From NCBI GenBank assembly GCA_002862125.1, contig PHSP01000001.1, forward strand, positions 1,398,501-1,462,500: a stretch of DNA of 64,000 nt, given 5' to 3'. Below, piece after piece: positions 52,981 through 63,074 of the stretch (its first letter is position 1; every line of letters begins with the position of its first letter). The notes beneath the pieces are model-generated. The model had not been told where the DNA came from and ran no database searches. It saw only the letters and a list, made by a program, of their open reading frames with translations. The position numbers were made by a program, and so were the translations under genes. Source of the stretch: Methylobacter sp. KS41 (GTDB lineage Bacteria > Pseudomonadota > Gammaproteobacteria > Methylococcales > Methylomonadaceae).

Positions 52981-55246
52981 TTTTAAAAAAATAACAACAG
53001 CCACCTGCATTCTGGTTATGGGTTTATCCCTTGGCAGTTGTGAGTTATTAAGATTTAAAACAGCCGCCAAATTACCGCTGGAGCCAGTAAAAACCAAGCA
53101 AGCGGATGAGGTTTTTCATCAATTGCAAAACAAACCGCCTGCTACCGAATCAGCTAAGCCAGCCAGCGAACTGTTCCCAGGAACGGACCGGTTTGTATCC
53201 GGGAGTCAGCAGAAATACAGAAAAACCGTTCCCAAAGGCGCGGGGTCATACAGTCTTAATTTTGACGATGCTGACCTTGGCGAAGTGGCAAAAGTTATCC
53301 TGAGCGATATCCTCGGACAGAATTATGTGTTAAGCCCCAAAGTTGCCGGCAAAGTTACCTTGCAAACAACCGAACCCTTAACCAAGGAGGAATTGCTGCC
53401 TACCCTGGAAATGGTTCTGCGCATGAATAATGCGGCTTTGGTGAAAGACGGCAGAATTTATCATATTGAACCTGCTGCCGAAGCCTTATATGTTTCTAAC
53501 ATGTCAAACGAAAGGTCAGGTTATCAAACCCGGATTATACCTGTGAGAAATGTGGCGGCCCAGGATATTGCCGACATTATCAAACCCCTGGTGCATGAAA
53601 AAACGATACTAAACGTTGATGCTGCGCGCAACATTCTGGTGGTTGCCGGAACAGCCGACGAGGTAGCCAGAGTTGCCGATCTGGTAAGCACTTTTGATAT
53701 TGATGTGTTAAGAGGGCGTTCTTTTGGTTTATTCCCGTTAGCCCATGTAGATCCTGAAACCATGATTGAAGAGCTGCAAAGTGTTTTTTATCAACCAGTC
53801 AAGGAAGGCAAATCCGGAGAGTCCGAGTTTTTTCAGTTTATACCCATAGACCGCTTGCATGCTGTTTTAGCCATTACCCATCAGGCGCACTATCTGAACG
53901 AAATTGAAAGCTGGGTGTACCGGCTGGATAAAGCGAACACAGCTACCGGCGGCGGCGTTAATGTTTATAAAGTTCAGCATGTCGATGCGGGAGAACTGGC
54001 GGATACATTAAATTCGATTTTCACTGGCGCAGAAAAGAAAAAGAAAACCGCAAAAGTCGCTCCTGGAGAAACGGCTTCTGAAATGAGCAATAAAGAACCG
54101 GCCAGCTCCGGCAATATGCCGTCCAGCCAACTGGGAGTCTTCGCCTTTAATCCAGCTGATGAAAAATCACCGGCGGATGATGCGGCAGCGGCCGGAGGCG
54201 CTTTCGCCATTAACAACTCCAATGCAAAATCATCGGCGGGCAATGCGGAAGCCGGTGGCGCGAAAGTTGCTAACGTAGGCGAGGTAAAAATCATTGCGGA
54301 TGAACCCAATAACTCTATCATTATTGTGGCTACAGCCCAGGATTACGAAGTGATACTGCCGATTATTAACCAGCTGGATATGATGCCGTTACAAGTGCTG
54401 ATCGATGCGACGGTAGTGTCGGTAACCTTAACGAATGAATTGAAATATGGCATATCGTGGTATTTATCACATGGAGGTGAAACCATTGCCAGCACAGCCA
54501 CGCCTCCCAGCACAGCGGCGCAGACGTTAGGAACCGCGGCTACGGCTGCTGCCGCAGCCGCAACAGGCGGACTAAGCACTTTCTACAGCTCGGGATCGGT
54601 GAGAGCCCTTTTAAATGCTCAAGCCATAGCTAATAATGTCAATGTCATTTCTTCACCTTCGTTAATGGTATTGAATAATCAGAAAGCGAAGATAAATGTG
54701 GGTCAGCAAATACCCATACAAACCGGCACCACAGCAGTCCCTATCGCTGGCGGGGCAGCTGGCGCCAGCATAGCTCAATCGAATTCGATTCAATATAAAG
54801 ATACCGGCGTTACCCTGGAAGTTACGCCCAGGGTTAATGCGAACGGCATGGTTATAATGAAACTCCACCAAATTGTCAGTAAACCAATACAAACAACGAC
54901 CGGCGTTACCACCAGCGCAACCATTGATAAAAAAGAAATTAACAGTTCCGTGGCGGTAACTGACGGGGAAACGATAGTATTAGGCGGCCTGATTGATGAA
55001 ACGGTTGGTAACGCCCAAAATGGCATTCCTTTCTTATACGACCTGCCGTTGATAGGGCCACTGTTCGGAGGTACGGACAAAACAAATAACAAAACAGAGC
55101 TGGTTGTCCTGATTACCCCGCGGGTAGTAAAGGGCAAACAGGATTCCAGGGTGATATCTAATGAGTTTAAACGCAAACTGACCGGAATATATGAGGATGT
55201 ACCGCAAGGCAACTATGAAACAAATATGGGCGTACAACAAAATTAA
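52973..55246 (+). CDS. gspD: T2SS outer-membrane secretin GspD
   Basis: A 757-residue secretin forming the outer-membrane gate. From the ATG at 52973 it has a lipoprotein signal (ILVMGLSLGSC). N0 begins with SLNFDDADLGEVAKVILSDILGQNYVLSPKVAGKVTLQT, then N1-N3 domains, then the secretin core with VINVISSPSLMVLNNQKAKINVGQQIPIQT-like, RVNANGMVIMKLHQIVS, VTDGETIVLGGLIDE and LVVLITPRVV. A spacer (about 54137-54258) contains two similar ~20-residue Ala/Gly/Asn-rich units. It ends the operon and lies convergent to rpiA. Confidence 0.95.
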   Translation: MNSFKKITTATCILVMGLSLGSCELLRFKTAAKLPLEPVKTKQADEVFHQLQNKPPATESAKPASELFPGTDRFVSGSQQKYRKTVPKGAGSYSLNFDDADLGEVAKVILSDILGQNYVLSPKVAGKVTLQTTEPLTKEELLPTLEMVLRMNNAALVKDGRIYHIEPAAEALYVSNMSNERSGYQTRIIPVRNVAAQDIADIIKPLVHEKTILNVDAARNILVVAGTADEVARVADLVSTFDIDVLRGRSFGLFPLAHVDPETMIEELQSVFYQPVKEGKSGESEFFQFIPIDRLHAVLAITHQAHYLNEIESWVYRLDKANTATGGGVNVYKVQHVDAGELADTLNSIFTGAEKKKKTAKVAPGETASEMSNKEPASSGNMPSSQLGVFAFNPADEKSPADDAAAAGGAFAINNSNAKSSAGNAEAGGAKVANVGEVKIIADEPNNSIIIVATAQDYEVILPIINQLDMMPLQVLIDATVVSVTLTNELKYGISWYLSHGGETIASTATPPSTAAQTLGTAATAAAAAATGGLSTFYSSGSVRALLNAQAIANNVNVISSPSLMVLNNQKAKINVGQQIPIQTGTTAVPIAGGAAGASIAQSNSIQYKDTGVTLEVTPRVNANGMVIMKLHQIVSKPIQTTTGVTTSATIDKKEINSSVAVTDGETIVLGGLIDETVGNAQNGIPFLYDLPLIGPLFGGTDKTNNKTELVVLITPRVVKGKQDSRVISNEFKRKLTGIYEDVPQGNYETNMGVQQN

Positions 55247-55305
55247 TTGCTGAAATAGAGCCCGGCAGGCCGGATTACCGAAATGTAACCCGGCTTGCAA
55301 AAGGT

Positions 55306-55959
55306 TTACCGGGTAATGACCTCGTCGCCTTTGCCGACTAGCACGACATCAGCAGGGCGCATGGCAAAAATACCAACAGTGACCACGCCGGTAATATTAT
55401 TGATAATTTGCTCCAGCTTGACCGGTTCCATGATATTAAGATTGTGAACATCAAGAATCACATTATGGTTATCGGTAATAAAATTCTCCCTCCACACCGG
55501 CTGACCGCCCAATTTAACAAGCTCTCTTGCCACATAACTTCTCGCCATCGGAATTACTTCAACCGGCAGCGGGAACGCGCCCAACACATCAACGCATTTG
55601 CTTTCATCGACAATGCAAACAAACTGCTTGCTGGCTGCGGCAATGATTTTTTCGCGTGTCAAAGCGCCGCCGCCGCCTTTAATCAAATGCTTATGAGGAC
55701 TCACTTCGTCAGCGCCGTCGATATAAACGTCCAGCGTGCCGACTGCGTTCAAATCAAGCACAGGAATCCCGACTTTTTTTAAATGGGCTGTACTGACTTC
55801 GGAACTGGATACCGCGCCGTCAATATCCGCTTTAAAATCGGCTAAAAAATCGATGAAATGTTTCACTGTAGAACCAGTGCCAACGCCGACAATGGCGACA
55901 TCTTTAATATAGTGAAGAGCGGCTTGAGCGACTTTTTGTTTTAATTCATCTTGTGTCAT
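55306..55959 (-). CDS. rpiA: Ribose-5-phosphate isomerase A
   Basis: Interconverts ribose 5-phosphate and ribulose 5-phosphate. The 217-residue protein has [16 protein letters not shown], the [25 protein letters not shown] block with catalytic Asp and Lys, and VVEVIPMA-like substrate loops. It is 249 bases downstream of the PRPP-synthetase-like gene on the same strand, so ribose phosphate metabolism clusters here though one operon is not certain. Confidence 0.96.
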   Translation of the reverse strand: MTQDELKQKVAQAALHYIKDVAIVGVGTGSTVKHFIDFLADFKADIDGAVSSSEVSTAHLKKVGIPVLDLNAVGTLDVYIDGADEVSPHKHLIKGGGGALTREKIIAAASKQFVCIVDESKCVDVLGAFPLPVEVIPMARSYVARELVKLGGQPVWRENFITDNHNVILDVHNLNIMEPVKLEQIINNITGVVTVGIFAMRPADVVLVGKGDEVITR

Positions 55960-56208
55960 GGAGAGCTACCGTAATAAAGTAAATGGTGTGGGATAATACC
56001 GCAGAACCGGACATTCTTCAGCCGATTTTTAACAAATGTTCCTAAAAATTCTCCGAAGTAGAACAAGCCTTTCAACAATGCCTTGATGAGCTGAATTTCG
56101 TCTAGGCCTAAAAACAGAAAATCCGGCTTATTGCTTGTTGTCAGGCGGAATGAATCAGGGACGATCAATCTTTATGATTGTTTTCATTACCCGGCTGTTC
56201 ATGTATTA

Positions 56209-57084
56209 TCAGATAACCGCTTTAATCGCGTCAGCCAGCAAGGCGTCAAGCTTTATACAGGATGCCGGGTGGTTTATGCTGTCCGTGCTCCAGAGAGTCT
56301 GAACTCCGGAATGGAGGATATGCGCTTCGGCATCGCCGCAGAAAAGGGCATGAGTCACAACGGCATGGATATCGCCGGCTCCGGCGGCTTTTAGCAGTCT
56401 GGCCGCTTTGCCAAGGGTTCTGCCGGTGCTGGCTATATCATCTATGATGACTATGGTTTTATTGAGGAATTTGATATCCGGCAAGGTCATAGCAATTTGT
56501 TTGTCACCGCCCCTTTCCTTATGGGCGATGCAATAGTCAAAACCGATTTTATTAGCTATATTGGCGACCCATTGTTCAGACTCGCCATCCGGGCCTAACA
56601 GCAGAGCGTGCTCCAGCTTTTGCTTCAGAAAACGCCCGATTTCATCAGCCGCGCTAAGGCTAATGGCGTTTTTTACCGGGACCGCCTGATCCAGTGACAA
56701 TATGCGATGTAAATGCGGATCCACTGTGAGTACATCGTCAAATAGATTGGCAAGCATTTTGCCGATAATTCGCTGGCTTACAGCGACGCCCGGATGATTG
56801 GCAAAATCCTGGCGCATGTAGCATAAATAAGGGGCTACCAGGGTTAGGCGTTTAGCGCCTAATTCCCGCGCCGTTGCGGCGCACAATAATAATTCGATTA
56901 ATTTAGTGTTGGGTTGATTAAGACTGCGGCAAAAGATAACATGTCTCGGCAGTGAAGGCGGCAGGCTTACGAAACTTTCACTATCGGGAAAATGATGCAA
57001 GCTTACCTCGGCCAGCGGCGCATCAAGCCGGTCAGCCAGACGTTGCGCCTGGCTCATGTAGTCGGGAAAGGCAAGTATTATCAT
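56209..57084 (-). CDS. PRPP-synthetase-like protein (ribose-phosphate diphosphokinase family)
   Basis: A 291-residue protein, shorter than the about 315-residue canonical Prs and closer to archaeal/short types. It has the N-terminal domain pattern FPDYMSQAQRLADRL, MRQDF with the ATP flexible loop region, DPHLHRI, HKERGGDKQIAM and an intact PRPP loop IIDDIASTGRTLGKAARLL. It lies 18 bases downstream of the AMP-phosphorylase-like gene, so the two probably act together: one makes or uses ribose 1,5-bisphosphate from AMP and the other a PRPP/ribose phosphate intermediate. That coupling is inference. Confidence 0.82.
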   Translation of the reverse strand: MIILAFPDYMSQAQRLADRLDAPLAEVSLHHFPDSESFVSLPPSLPRHVIFCRSLNQPNTKLIELLLCAATARELGAKRLTLVAPYLCYMRQDFANHPGVAVSQRIIGKMLANLFDDVLTVDPHLHRILSLDQAVPVKNAISLSAADEIGRFLKQKLEHALLLGPDGESEQWVANIANKIGFDYCIAHKERGGDKQIAMTLPDIKFLNKTIVIIDDIASTGRTLGKAARLLKAAGAGDIHAVVTHALFCGDAEAHILHSGVQTLWSTDSINHPASCIKLDALLADAIKAVI

Positions 57085-57102
57085 AGACAGGGCCAGTCAG
57101 GA

Positions 57103-58638
57103 TTAAAAGGCAACCAGGGACTTCACAATGTGCTCATCGCTACCGATGACATAACCGTTGTCCTGGCTCGCTATATCCAGGGCAAACTTAAAGTCAGCGG
57201 GGAATTCGGCATAAATGCGATATAAACTGTCGCCTTTCTTTACCGGGTTACCCAATTTTTTTAATAAATCGACGCCGGCTCTTTTCATCATCGGCGCGCC
57301 GGCAAGACGGGCAATTTTTGCCATTTGGAAGTTGTCAATATGAGTGACGAAGCCATCGCAGCCGGCGAAAACCTCATGGCAGAGCTTACCGGGGTGAAGA
57401 TCAATCTGTTTTGCCCCTTGGGCCTGAATAATCTCATTCATTTTGGCGCAGGCCCGGCCGGATTCAAGTATGTCGCGAGCAATAGCATAACCCTGACCGC
57501 CGCGGACATCAGGGTCAAATTCAATAACCCTGCCAGCCAGCTGCAAGGATTTTTGGCGCAAATCAGCCGGCGCTTCAGGATCATTTTGCAAGACCTGCAT
57601 GACATCTCTGGCTTCCAACACGGGACCGATGCCGCGACCAATTGGCTGGCGGCCATCGGTAATCATGACTTCCAGATGAATATTGAGACGGTCGCCAACA
57701 AATTCGAATAATTTACGCAATGTCAGCGCCTGGCGCATTTGCCGTACTTTCGCGGTAGGACCGACGGGAATATCGATGATCAGGTGCGTGGAACCCGCGG
57801 CCAGTTTTTTGGACAGAATGGAGGCAACCAGCTGCCCCTGCGAATCTATGCCCAGCGGCCGTTCGACTGAAATCAGCATATCATCGACCGGCGCGAGCCT
57901 GGCTGTTCCGCCCCAGGCCAGGCAACCACGCTCCTGCCGTACAATAGCGTGTAATTGATCGGGACTCAGATTGACTTCGGTCAATACTTCCATGGTATCG
58001 GCCGTGCCCGCCGGCGAGGTGATAGCGCGGCTGGAGGTTTTTGGAATCAACATGCCATGCGCCGCAACGATAGGAACGACCAGCATCGAGGTGCGATTAC
58101 CGGGAATGCCGCCGATACAATGTTTATCCGCAACCAAGGCCTCATGCCAGTCCATTCTGTCGCCGGATTGCAACATGGCTCGTGTCAGATAGAGCAGTTC
58201 GTCGTGATCAAGGTTGTTTTGCCCAGTCGCGACAAGAAATGCGGCCATTTCCATTTTTGAATAGCGGCTTTCAGCGATATCGCTGGTTATACTGCTGAAG
58301 TCATCCTGACTCAGACGTTCGCCATTGATTTTACGGCGAACCGCATCCATGGACTTGGGAGGCTCTGCATGATTGACAGTAACCAGACAGCCTTCAGCCA
58401 CATTCAACTGCTCGAATGCCTGCTCGGACAGGCCTAATTCCCCCGGCTGAACAATGGAAGCATCGTCTACTACGTTTAGCACGGCAAGCACCTTGGCCCC
58501 GTTGGCGCTGACCTGAATTTTGGAAAGCGCCTGGAAACCTTCAACTCGATAAATACCGCATTCACGATTAAGATAAGCGACGTTTTCATGATAGGTATCA
58601 ATGGCGATACGGCGTACTTGCAGTGTGTCATTACTCAT
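57103..58638 (-). CDS. AMP phosphorylase/thymidine phosphorylase-family protein
   Basis: A 511-residue protein (start chosen at the ATG at 58638; a frame 30 codons longer exists). An N-terminal ~80-residue extension precedes the conserved catalytic core: [73 protein letters not shown]. This pattern matches archaeal AMP phosphorylases, DKHSIGGVPGN rather than the DKHSTGGVGD of thymidine phosphorylase, and the total length agrees. Expected reaction: AMP plus phosphate to adenine and ribose 1,5-bisphosphate. It is immediately followed by a PRPP-synthetase-like gene. No type III RuBisCO or ribose-1,5-bisphosphate isomerase is nearby. Confidence 0.85.
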   Translation of the reverse strand: MSNDTLQVRRIAIDTYHENVAYLNRECGIYRVEGFQALSKIQVSANGAKVLAVLNVVDDASIVQPGELGLSEQAFEQLNVAEGCLVTVNHAEPPKSMDAVRRKINGERLSQDDFSSITSDIAESRYSKMEMAAFLVATGQNNLDHDELLYLTRAMLQSGDRMDWHEALVADKHCIGGIPGNRTSMLVVPIVAAHGMLIPKTSSRAITSPAGTADTMEVLTEVNLSPDQLHAIVRQERGCLAWGGTARLAPVDDMLISVERPLGIDSQGQLVASILSKKLAAGSTHLIIDIPVGPTAKVRQMRQALTLRKLFEFVGDRLNIHLEVMITDGRQPIGRGIGPVLEARDVMQVLQNDPEAPADLRQKSLQLAGRVIEFDPDVRGGQGYAIARDILESGRACAKMNEIIQAQGAKQIDLHPGKLCHEVFAGCDGFVTHIDNFQMAKIARLAGAPMMKRAGVDLLKKLGNPVKKGDSLYRIYAEFPADFKFALDIASQDNGYVIGSDEHIVKSLVAF

Positions 58639-58703
58639 AGGCGGATTGGCCGGTCGGTGGTTAGGAGGCTGAACGCCGATAATGCGGTTTGGCAGCCTTA
58701 TTG

Positions 58704-61367
58704 TCAACCCATCCGCCTGGAGAAACACGAACTTCCGGTTTGTTGTACTAGCGTAGCATCATTCTCTATATGTTGTTGATTACGTAAAAGCACCGCAAAT
58801 GCTTCCGCTGAAACCGGTACGCTTTTAATATAACCCTGATAAAAGTCGCAACCTTTTTCCTTTAAGAATGCTAACTGCTCAGGCGTTTCTACGCCCTCTG
58901 CTAATACCTTGAAGCCTAACATATGCCCCATGGCGATAATAGTTGCGGTAATCTCCATGTCGTCATTTAGCAAGGGAATGCCGTCAATAAAGCTCCTGTC
59001 TATCTTTAACATATTCACCGGAAAATGCTTGAGATAAGCCAGTGACGAGTAACCCGTACCAAAATCATCTATAGCTAGACGAATGCCTTGAGCGCTAAGA
59101 TCATTGAGAATAGCCACCGCTTTGTCCTGGGTTTCCATTAAGCCGTTTTCGGTCAACTCCAGCTCCAGTTGTTTGGCTGGAAAACCTGTTTCATTGAATA
59201 TCCTGGCAGCTACAGCATTAATGTCACCGCGGAGCAATTGCATGGGCGATACATTAACCGCTAATATTAATGATGGCAAACCGGCATCCATCCACTTACG
59301 GCCTTGTTTGCATGTTTCGTGCAATACCCATTCTCCAATCGTCATAATCAGGCCGGATTCTTCGGCAATAGCTATAAAGCCATCAGGAGTAATAAGACCT
59401 TCGATTTCATCTTGCCAGCGGATTAAAGCTTCGGCGCCGATGATGCGGCCGCTGGCAATATCGACCTGCGGTTGGTAAAAAACGCGTAGCTCTTCCTGAC
59501 TAATAGCTTTTCGCAGTCGACCCTCTAACTCAATACATTTATGCACAGCAATTGTCGAGTCTTCGGAAAAGTAAGCAAAGTCGCCACGCCCCTTCTCTTT
59601 GGCTTTATAAAGGGCTGTATCGGCTTGATTCATGAGTATTTCAGGATTATCGCCGTGCTGTGGAAACAGGCTGATGCCAATGCTGACACCAACCTGCACC
59701 TCTTTACCTTGAGATAGCTTAAAAAGTTTACTTAAAGCAGCGATGATGGCTTCAGCTACCCGGGCGGGATCTTCCGGGTGGGTAATATCATCTAATAACA
59801 CAATAAATTCATCACCACCCAAACGGGCAACCATGTCCACTTCACGCAATCGAGTAGTAAGTCGTCCGGCAACTTGTTGCAATAATTCATCGCCCGCTCC
59901 GTGGCCAAAACTGTCATTGACCGCCTTAAATCGATCCAGGTCAAGCGCCATCAAAGCCATCTGTTTGCCGTCACGTAACCCTACTTGGATGCTGTGTTTC
60001 AGGCGCTCTAACAATAGCCGCCGGTTGGGCAGTGCTGTAAGTGGATCATAGAAAGCAAGCTGTTTGATTTCTTCCTCAGCACACTTGCGTTTGGTGATGT
60101 CGCGGGTGACTCCTATCAACATGGAAATTTTTCCGTCGGCATCCGGTAACGGCGCAGCGTGGATCTCCAGCCAGCGCCGGGTGCCCTTGAGTCCGGTGAT
60201 TTCGAATTCCAGTTTGCCGATTTCACCGCTTATCACGCGTTGATGCAAGGCTTTAAAGGAAGCGCGGTATTCAGGAAGAATAAAGTTTAGGTGTCTATGC
60301 TGCTGTACTTCGGCTAGCGAATTTGCCTCAAACATGGCGAGACCGGCAGCGTTAATCTCCAGGAGTTTTCCTTGGGCGCTAATGACTTTTATGCATTCCG
60401 GTTCGGTTTCAATGATGGTTCGCAGGCGTTGTTCGCGTTCCTGCAATGCGACTTCCGCCTGCTTGCGTTCACCGATGTAACTTGCCAGCGCCATACCCAC
60501 CAAAGACAAAGTTACAATATATAACCAGTAATTTATCATGTGGGTTTCGGCTATGTCATTTGCGAAGAAGCCGACGCCGGAAATTGCGCCAACAAGTCCT
60601 TGTACTGCAATTATGGACAAAACCGCCATTGTGCCGTGCGTTCCCAGACGCACGGCCGTCAACGTGATAAACAGGAACATCAAAGAACCTTCGGCAAAAA
60701 GGCCGACTGCTTCTTGGAACCAGCCAAGAAAAACTATTTGACCCACTAAAAAAGTTGAGCCAAACACTAGCGCAACCTCAAGCAGTTTTTTGGGTGTAAA
60801 CCACTCAACTGGCATCCTGCGCCAAACTAGAATCAGCGGGGTAATCATCATGATGCCAAGCGCATCACCCATCCACCAATGAGCTAAGTTCAGGAAATAA
60901 GTGTCTGCGGTGATGGCTCCGGAAATCAGCAAAATCGTCACGCCGGGTATGGCAGCGGCGCCGCAGCCAATGGCGCCGGCAAAAAAAGTTAACCTTAAAT
61001 AATCGCCAAGCGAGTGGATATTTATGAATTGCTTATGGTTGCGGGTGAGTAGCCAGGCGCCAAAAAGCGCTTCGAGGGCGCTGCCTATCGGTAAGGTGAC
61101 TGTCAGCCAGAATGGGTTTTTTCCTATTACGTTAATCAGTAGAGCTCCGAAGTAAACGCATAAGGCATACCTCTTTCCTCCCATCAGCACCGCTGCCAGC
61201 CCTAATCCGCTTGATGGGTAGATGATATTAACATAGTCAGTGGCCGAGTAGGCAAAAACAAACTCGGCTAATAATGTGTAGAGCGCCGTCACGCCCAGCA
61301 TCTTTAATAGATTTATCGGGCGTTGCCGAGTGACGCAAATGGGCGTAGTCAATTTTTGCGTAGTCAA
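58704..61367 (-). CDS. MASE1-PAS-GGDEF-EAL signalling protein
   Basis: An 887-residue c-di-GMP protein. An N-terminal MASE1 membrane sensor (about 20-310, eight or so hydrophobic segments, starting [20 protein letters not shown]) is followed by a PAS domain (about 318-435), a GGDEF domain with RLGGDEF intact and an EAL domain with GAEALIRW and [17 protein letters not shown], both likely active. It could therefore make and degrade c-di-GMP in response to an unknown membrane or PAS signal. It ends 66 bases upstream of the AMP-phosphorylase-like start. It has no adjacent regulator gene. Confidence 0.95.
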   Translation of the reverse strand: MTTQKLTTPICVTRQRPINLLKMLGVTALYTLLAEFVFAYSATDYVNIIYPSSGLGLAAVLMGGKRYALCVYFGALLINVIGKNPFWLTVTLPIGSALEALFGAWLLTRNHKQFINIHSLGDYLRLTFFAGAIGCGAAAIPGVTILLISGAITADTYFLNLAHWWMGDALGIMMITPLILVWRRMPVEWFTPKKLLEVALVFGSTFLVGQIVFLGWFQEAVGLFAEGSLMFLFITLTAVRLGTHGTMAVLSIIAVQGLVGAISGVGFFANDIAETHMINYWLYIVTLSLVGMALASYIGERKQAEVALQEREQRLRTIIETEPECIKVISAQGKLLEINAAGLAMFEANSLAEVQQHRHLNFILPEYRASFKALHQRVISGEIGKLEFEITGLKGTRRWLEIHAAPLPDADGKISMLIGVTRDITKRKCAEEEIKQLAFYDPLTALPNRRLLLERLKHSIQVGLRDGKQMALMALDLDRFKAVNDSFGHGAGDELLQQVAGRLTTRLREVDMVARLGGDEFIVLLDDITHPEDPARVAEAIIAALSKLFKLSQGKEVQVGVSIGISLFPQHGDNPEILMNQADTALYKAKEKGRGDFAYFSEDSTIAVHKCIELEGRLRKAISQEELRVFYQPQVDIASGRIIGAEALIRWQDEIEGLITPDGFIAIAEESGLIMTIGEWVLHETCKQGRKWMDAGLPSLILAVNVSPMQLLRGDINAVAARIFNETGFPAKQLELELTENGLMETQDKAVAILNDLSAQGIRLAIDDFGTGYSSLAYLKHFPVNMLKIDRSFIDGIPLLNDDMEITATIIAMGHMLGFKVLAEGVETPEQLAFLKEKGCDFYQGYIKSVPVSAEAFAVLLRNQQHIENDATLVQQTGSSCFSRRMG

Positions 61368-61959
61368 ATCAGACCAATAGTGTAGAAAGGATTTGCATTT
61401 AATTATAACTCTCGGTGACAGGGTTGTCCTTTTTAAAACTGTAACCTCTGGAGTTTGAATATCCCTGCATTGAATTAGGCAGCTTGAGCATGCACGCCGG
61501 AAGTTTTACGATCTGCATCAGGCCGATGAGAGCCCCATGGCACTGGAAGCATTGACGCGCATCGGCCAGTTATTCCATAGCGAACAACAAGGCAAAGCGC
61601 TGAGCATTGACGCTCGCCAACAGTTGAGTGTGGAGCAAAGCCTACCTGTTGTACGTTAATCCTATAAAAAATGAGACGGTGCGTATTACAATGAAAACCA
61701 CCGCCGAATACCATGCAAATACGCCACTTGAATTTCTCAAAAAGCAGCCGCTGGCAATGAGCGGAATTTTGTTTTCTGATCGCCCGCTGTCGAAACTTTG
61801 CGGCCGGTCGCGGTAATCAACTTGCGGCTTAATACAGTCAGTGAAATTTGTTTTTTGAAACAAGATAAGGTTCAATGGGATGATCGATCAAAACATTAGA
61901 TTTGCCTTGTTAAAATGACCAATGACTGAATTATTGCAATTCCAATCCGGAACCTCGCC
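61368..61959. other. Degenerate mobile-element region
   Basis: About 590 bases between the GGDEF-EAL gene and the DMT transporter. It contains an IS66 transposase fragment (61489-61660) and a short plus-strand frame from 61691 to 61816 starting MKTTAEYHANTPLEFLKKQ that I cannot assign. No intact gene. It marks a boundary towards the GC-rich metal-efflux region. Confidence 0.5.
61489..61660 (+). pseudogene. IS66-family transposase fragment
   Basis: A 57-residue piece of an IS66 TnpC transposase: HARRKFYDLHQADESPM (the widely conserved HARRKF element) and then ALEALTRIGQLFHSEQQ, ending after SVEQSLPVVR at a stop codon. N-terminal and C-terminal parts of the transposase are missing, and no terminal repeats were identified. 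It is a relic of insertion or recombination next to the metal-efflux genes. Confidence 0.85.
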
Positions 61960-63003
61960 GTGAAAAAATTTCCAGCAGCTCGCGGCGCATTTTTGGCGCT
62001 ATTGGCAGCGCTTTTATTCGGAGCCGGCACGCCGCTGGTGCAACGGGTTGGCGTTGGCGTAAGCGCCTGGATGACGGCCGCCATGCTTTATACCGGAGCA
62101 GCAGTTGCTGGGTTCTTGCTGCGTTCCGGCGCTGCCAAAGAAGCTGCCGTGCGGCGGCGGCACTGGCCGCGTCTTTTGCTCATGGCGCTGTGCGGCGCGG
62201 CGCTTGGCCCGGTAGCGCTTGCATGGGGACTGCAACGCACGAGCGGCATGAGCGCATCGCTCATGCTATCGCTGGAAGCTGTTTTTACCGTGCTGTTGTC
62301 TTGCCTGCTATATCGCGAGCATATCGGCCGCCGTGTAGGGCTGGCAATAGCCTTATTGGCGTTAGGCGGAGGCCTGTTGGTATTTGATCGCGCCGGAAAT
62401 GGGGCGACGCAGGTTATCGGCTTGCTTGCGGTCATGGGGGCCACCATCTCATGGGCCGTGGATAACACCTTGTCTCGGGCGCTAGCCGATCTTGACCCTG
62501 GACAGGTGGTTTTAGGCAAAGCCACTTTGGGCGCTGCCTGTTCGTTTCTGATTGCGGCGACGGCCGGAGAAACAGAATTGTCCTCGTCTGCCGTAATAGG
62601 CCTCTTTCTGATCGGCGCGATCGGCTACGGCCTCAGTCTTCGTTTCTATTTGTTAGCGCAACGGGCGCTCGGCGCAGCCCGGACTGGTTCAGTATTCGCA
62701 ACGGCCCCCTTTATCGGCGCGGTAATCGCGTTCGGATTAGGGGAACGGGGGCTTAGCCCATGGCTGATAGGCGGTGCGGCGCTTATGGCGGCTGGTGTTG
62801 TGCTGCACATGTCAGAACGCCATGAACATAAGCATCAACATGAGGCGCTTGGCCATGAACACGCCCATACTCATGATGACGGACACCATGCCCACAGCCA
62901 TGCTCAGTTACCGGCAGGCGCGCACAGCCACTGGCATGCGCATAAGCCGGTGACGCACAGCCACGCCCACACGCCTGACTTGCATCATGTTCATAAGCAT
63001 TAG
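61960..63003 (+). CDS. EamA/DMT-family transporter with His-rich tail
   Basis: A 347-residue drug/metabolite transporter superfamily protein with ten hydrophobic segments (two EamA repeats). The last 60 residues (about 285-347) are extraordinarily rich in histidine (EHKHQHEALGHEHAHTH, HHAHSHAQ and further HSH repeats), as in nickel, cobalt and zinc export or import proteins. High GC and its position next to an IS66 relic and an RND metal pump suggest acquisition with a metal-resistance cluster. Substrate is inferred to be a divalent metal but is unproven. Confidence 0.85.
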   Translation: MKKFPAARGAFLALLAALLFGAGTPLVQRVGVGVSAWMTAAMLYTGAAVAGFLLRSGAAKEAAVRRRHWPRLLLMALCGAALGPVALAWGLQRTSGMSASLMLSLEAVFTVLLSCLLYREHIGRRVGLAIALLALGGGLLVFDRAGNGATQVIGLLAVMGATISWAVDNTLSRALADLDPGQVVLGKATLGAACSFLIAATAGETELSSSAVIGLFLIGAIGYGLSLRFYLLAQRALGAARTGSVFATAPFIGAVIAFGLGERGLSPWLIGGAALMAAGVVLHMSERHEHKHQHEALGHEHAHTHDDGHHAHSHAQLPAGAHSHWHAHKPVTHSHAHTPDLHHVHKH

Positions 63004-63074
63004 GCGCGTGGCTGGACAAAGTAACCCATTTTATCCAAACGGGCTTTCCTAAGGTGAGGTCGTTAAATCAGGCT

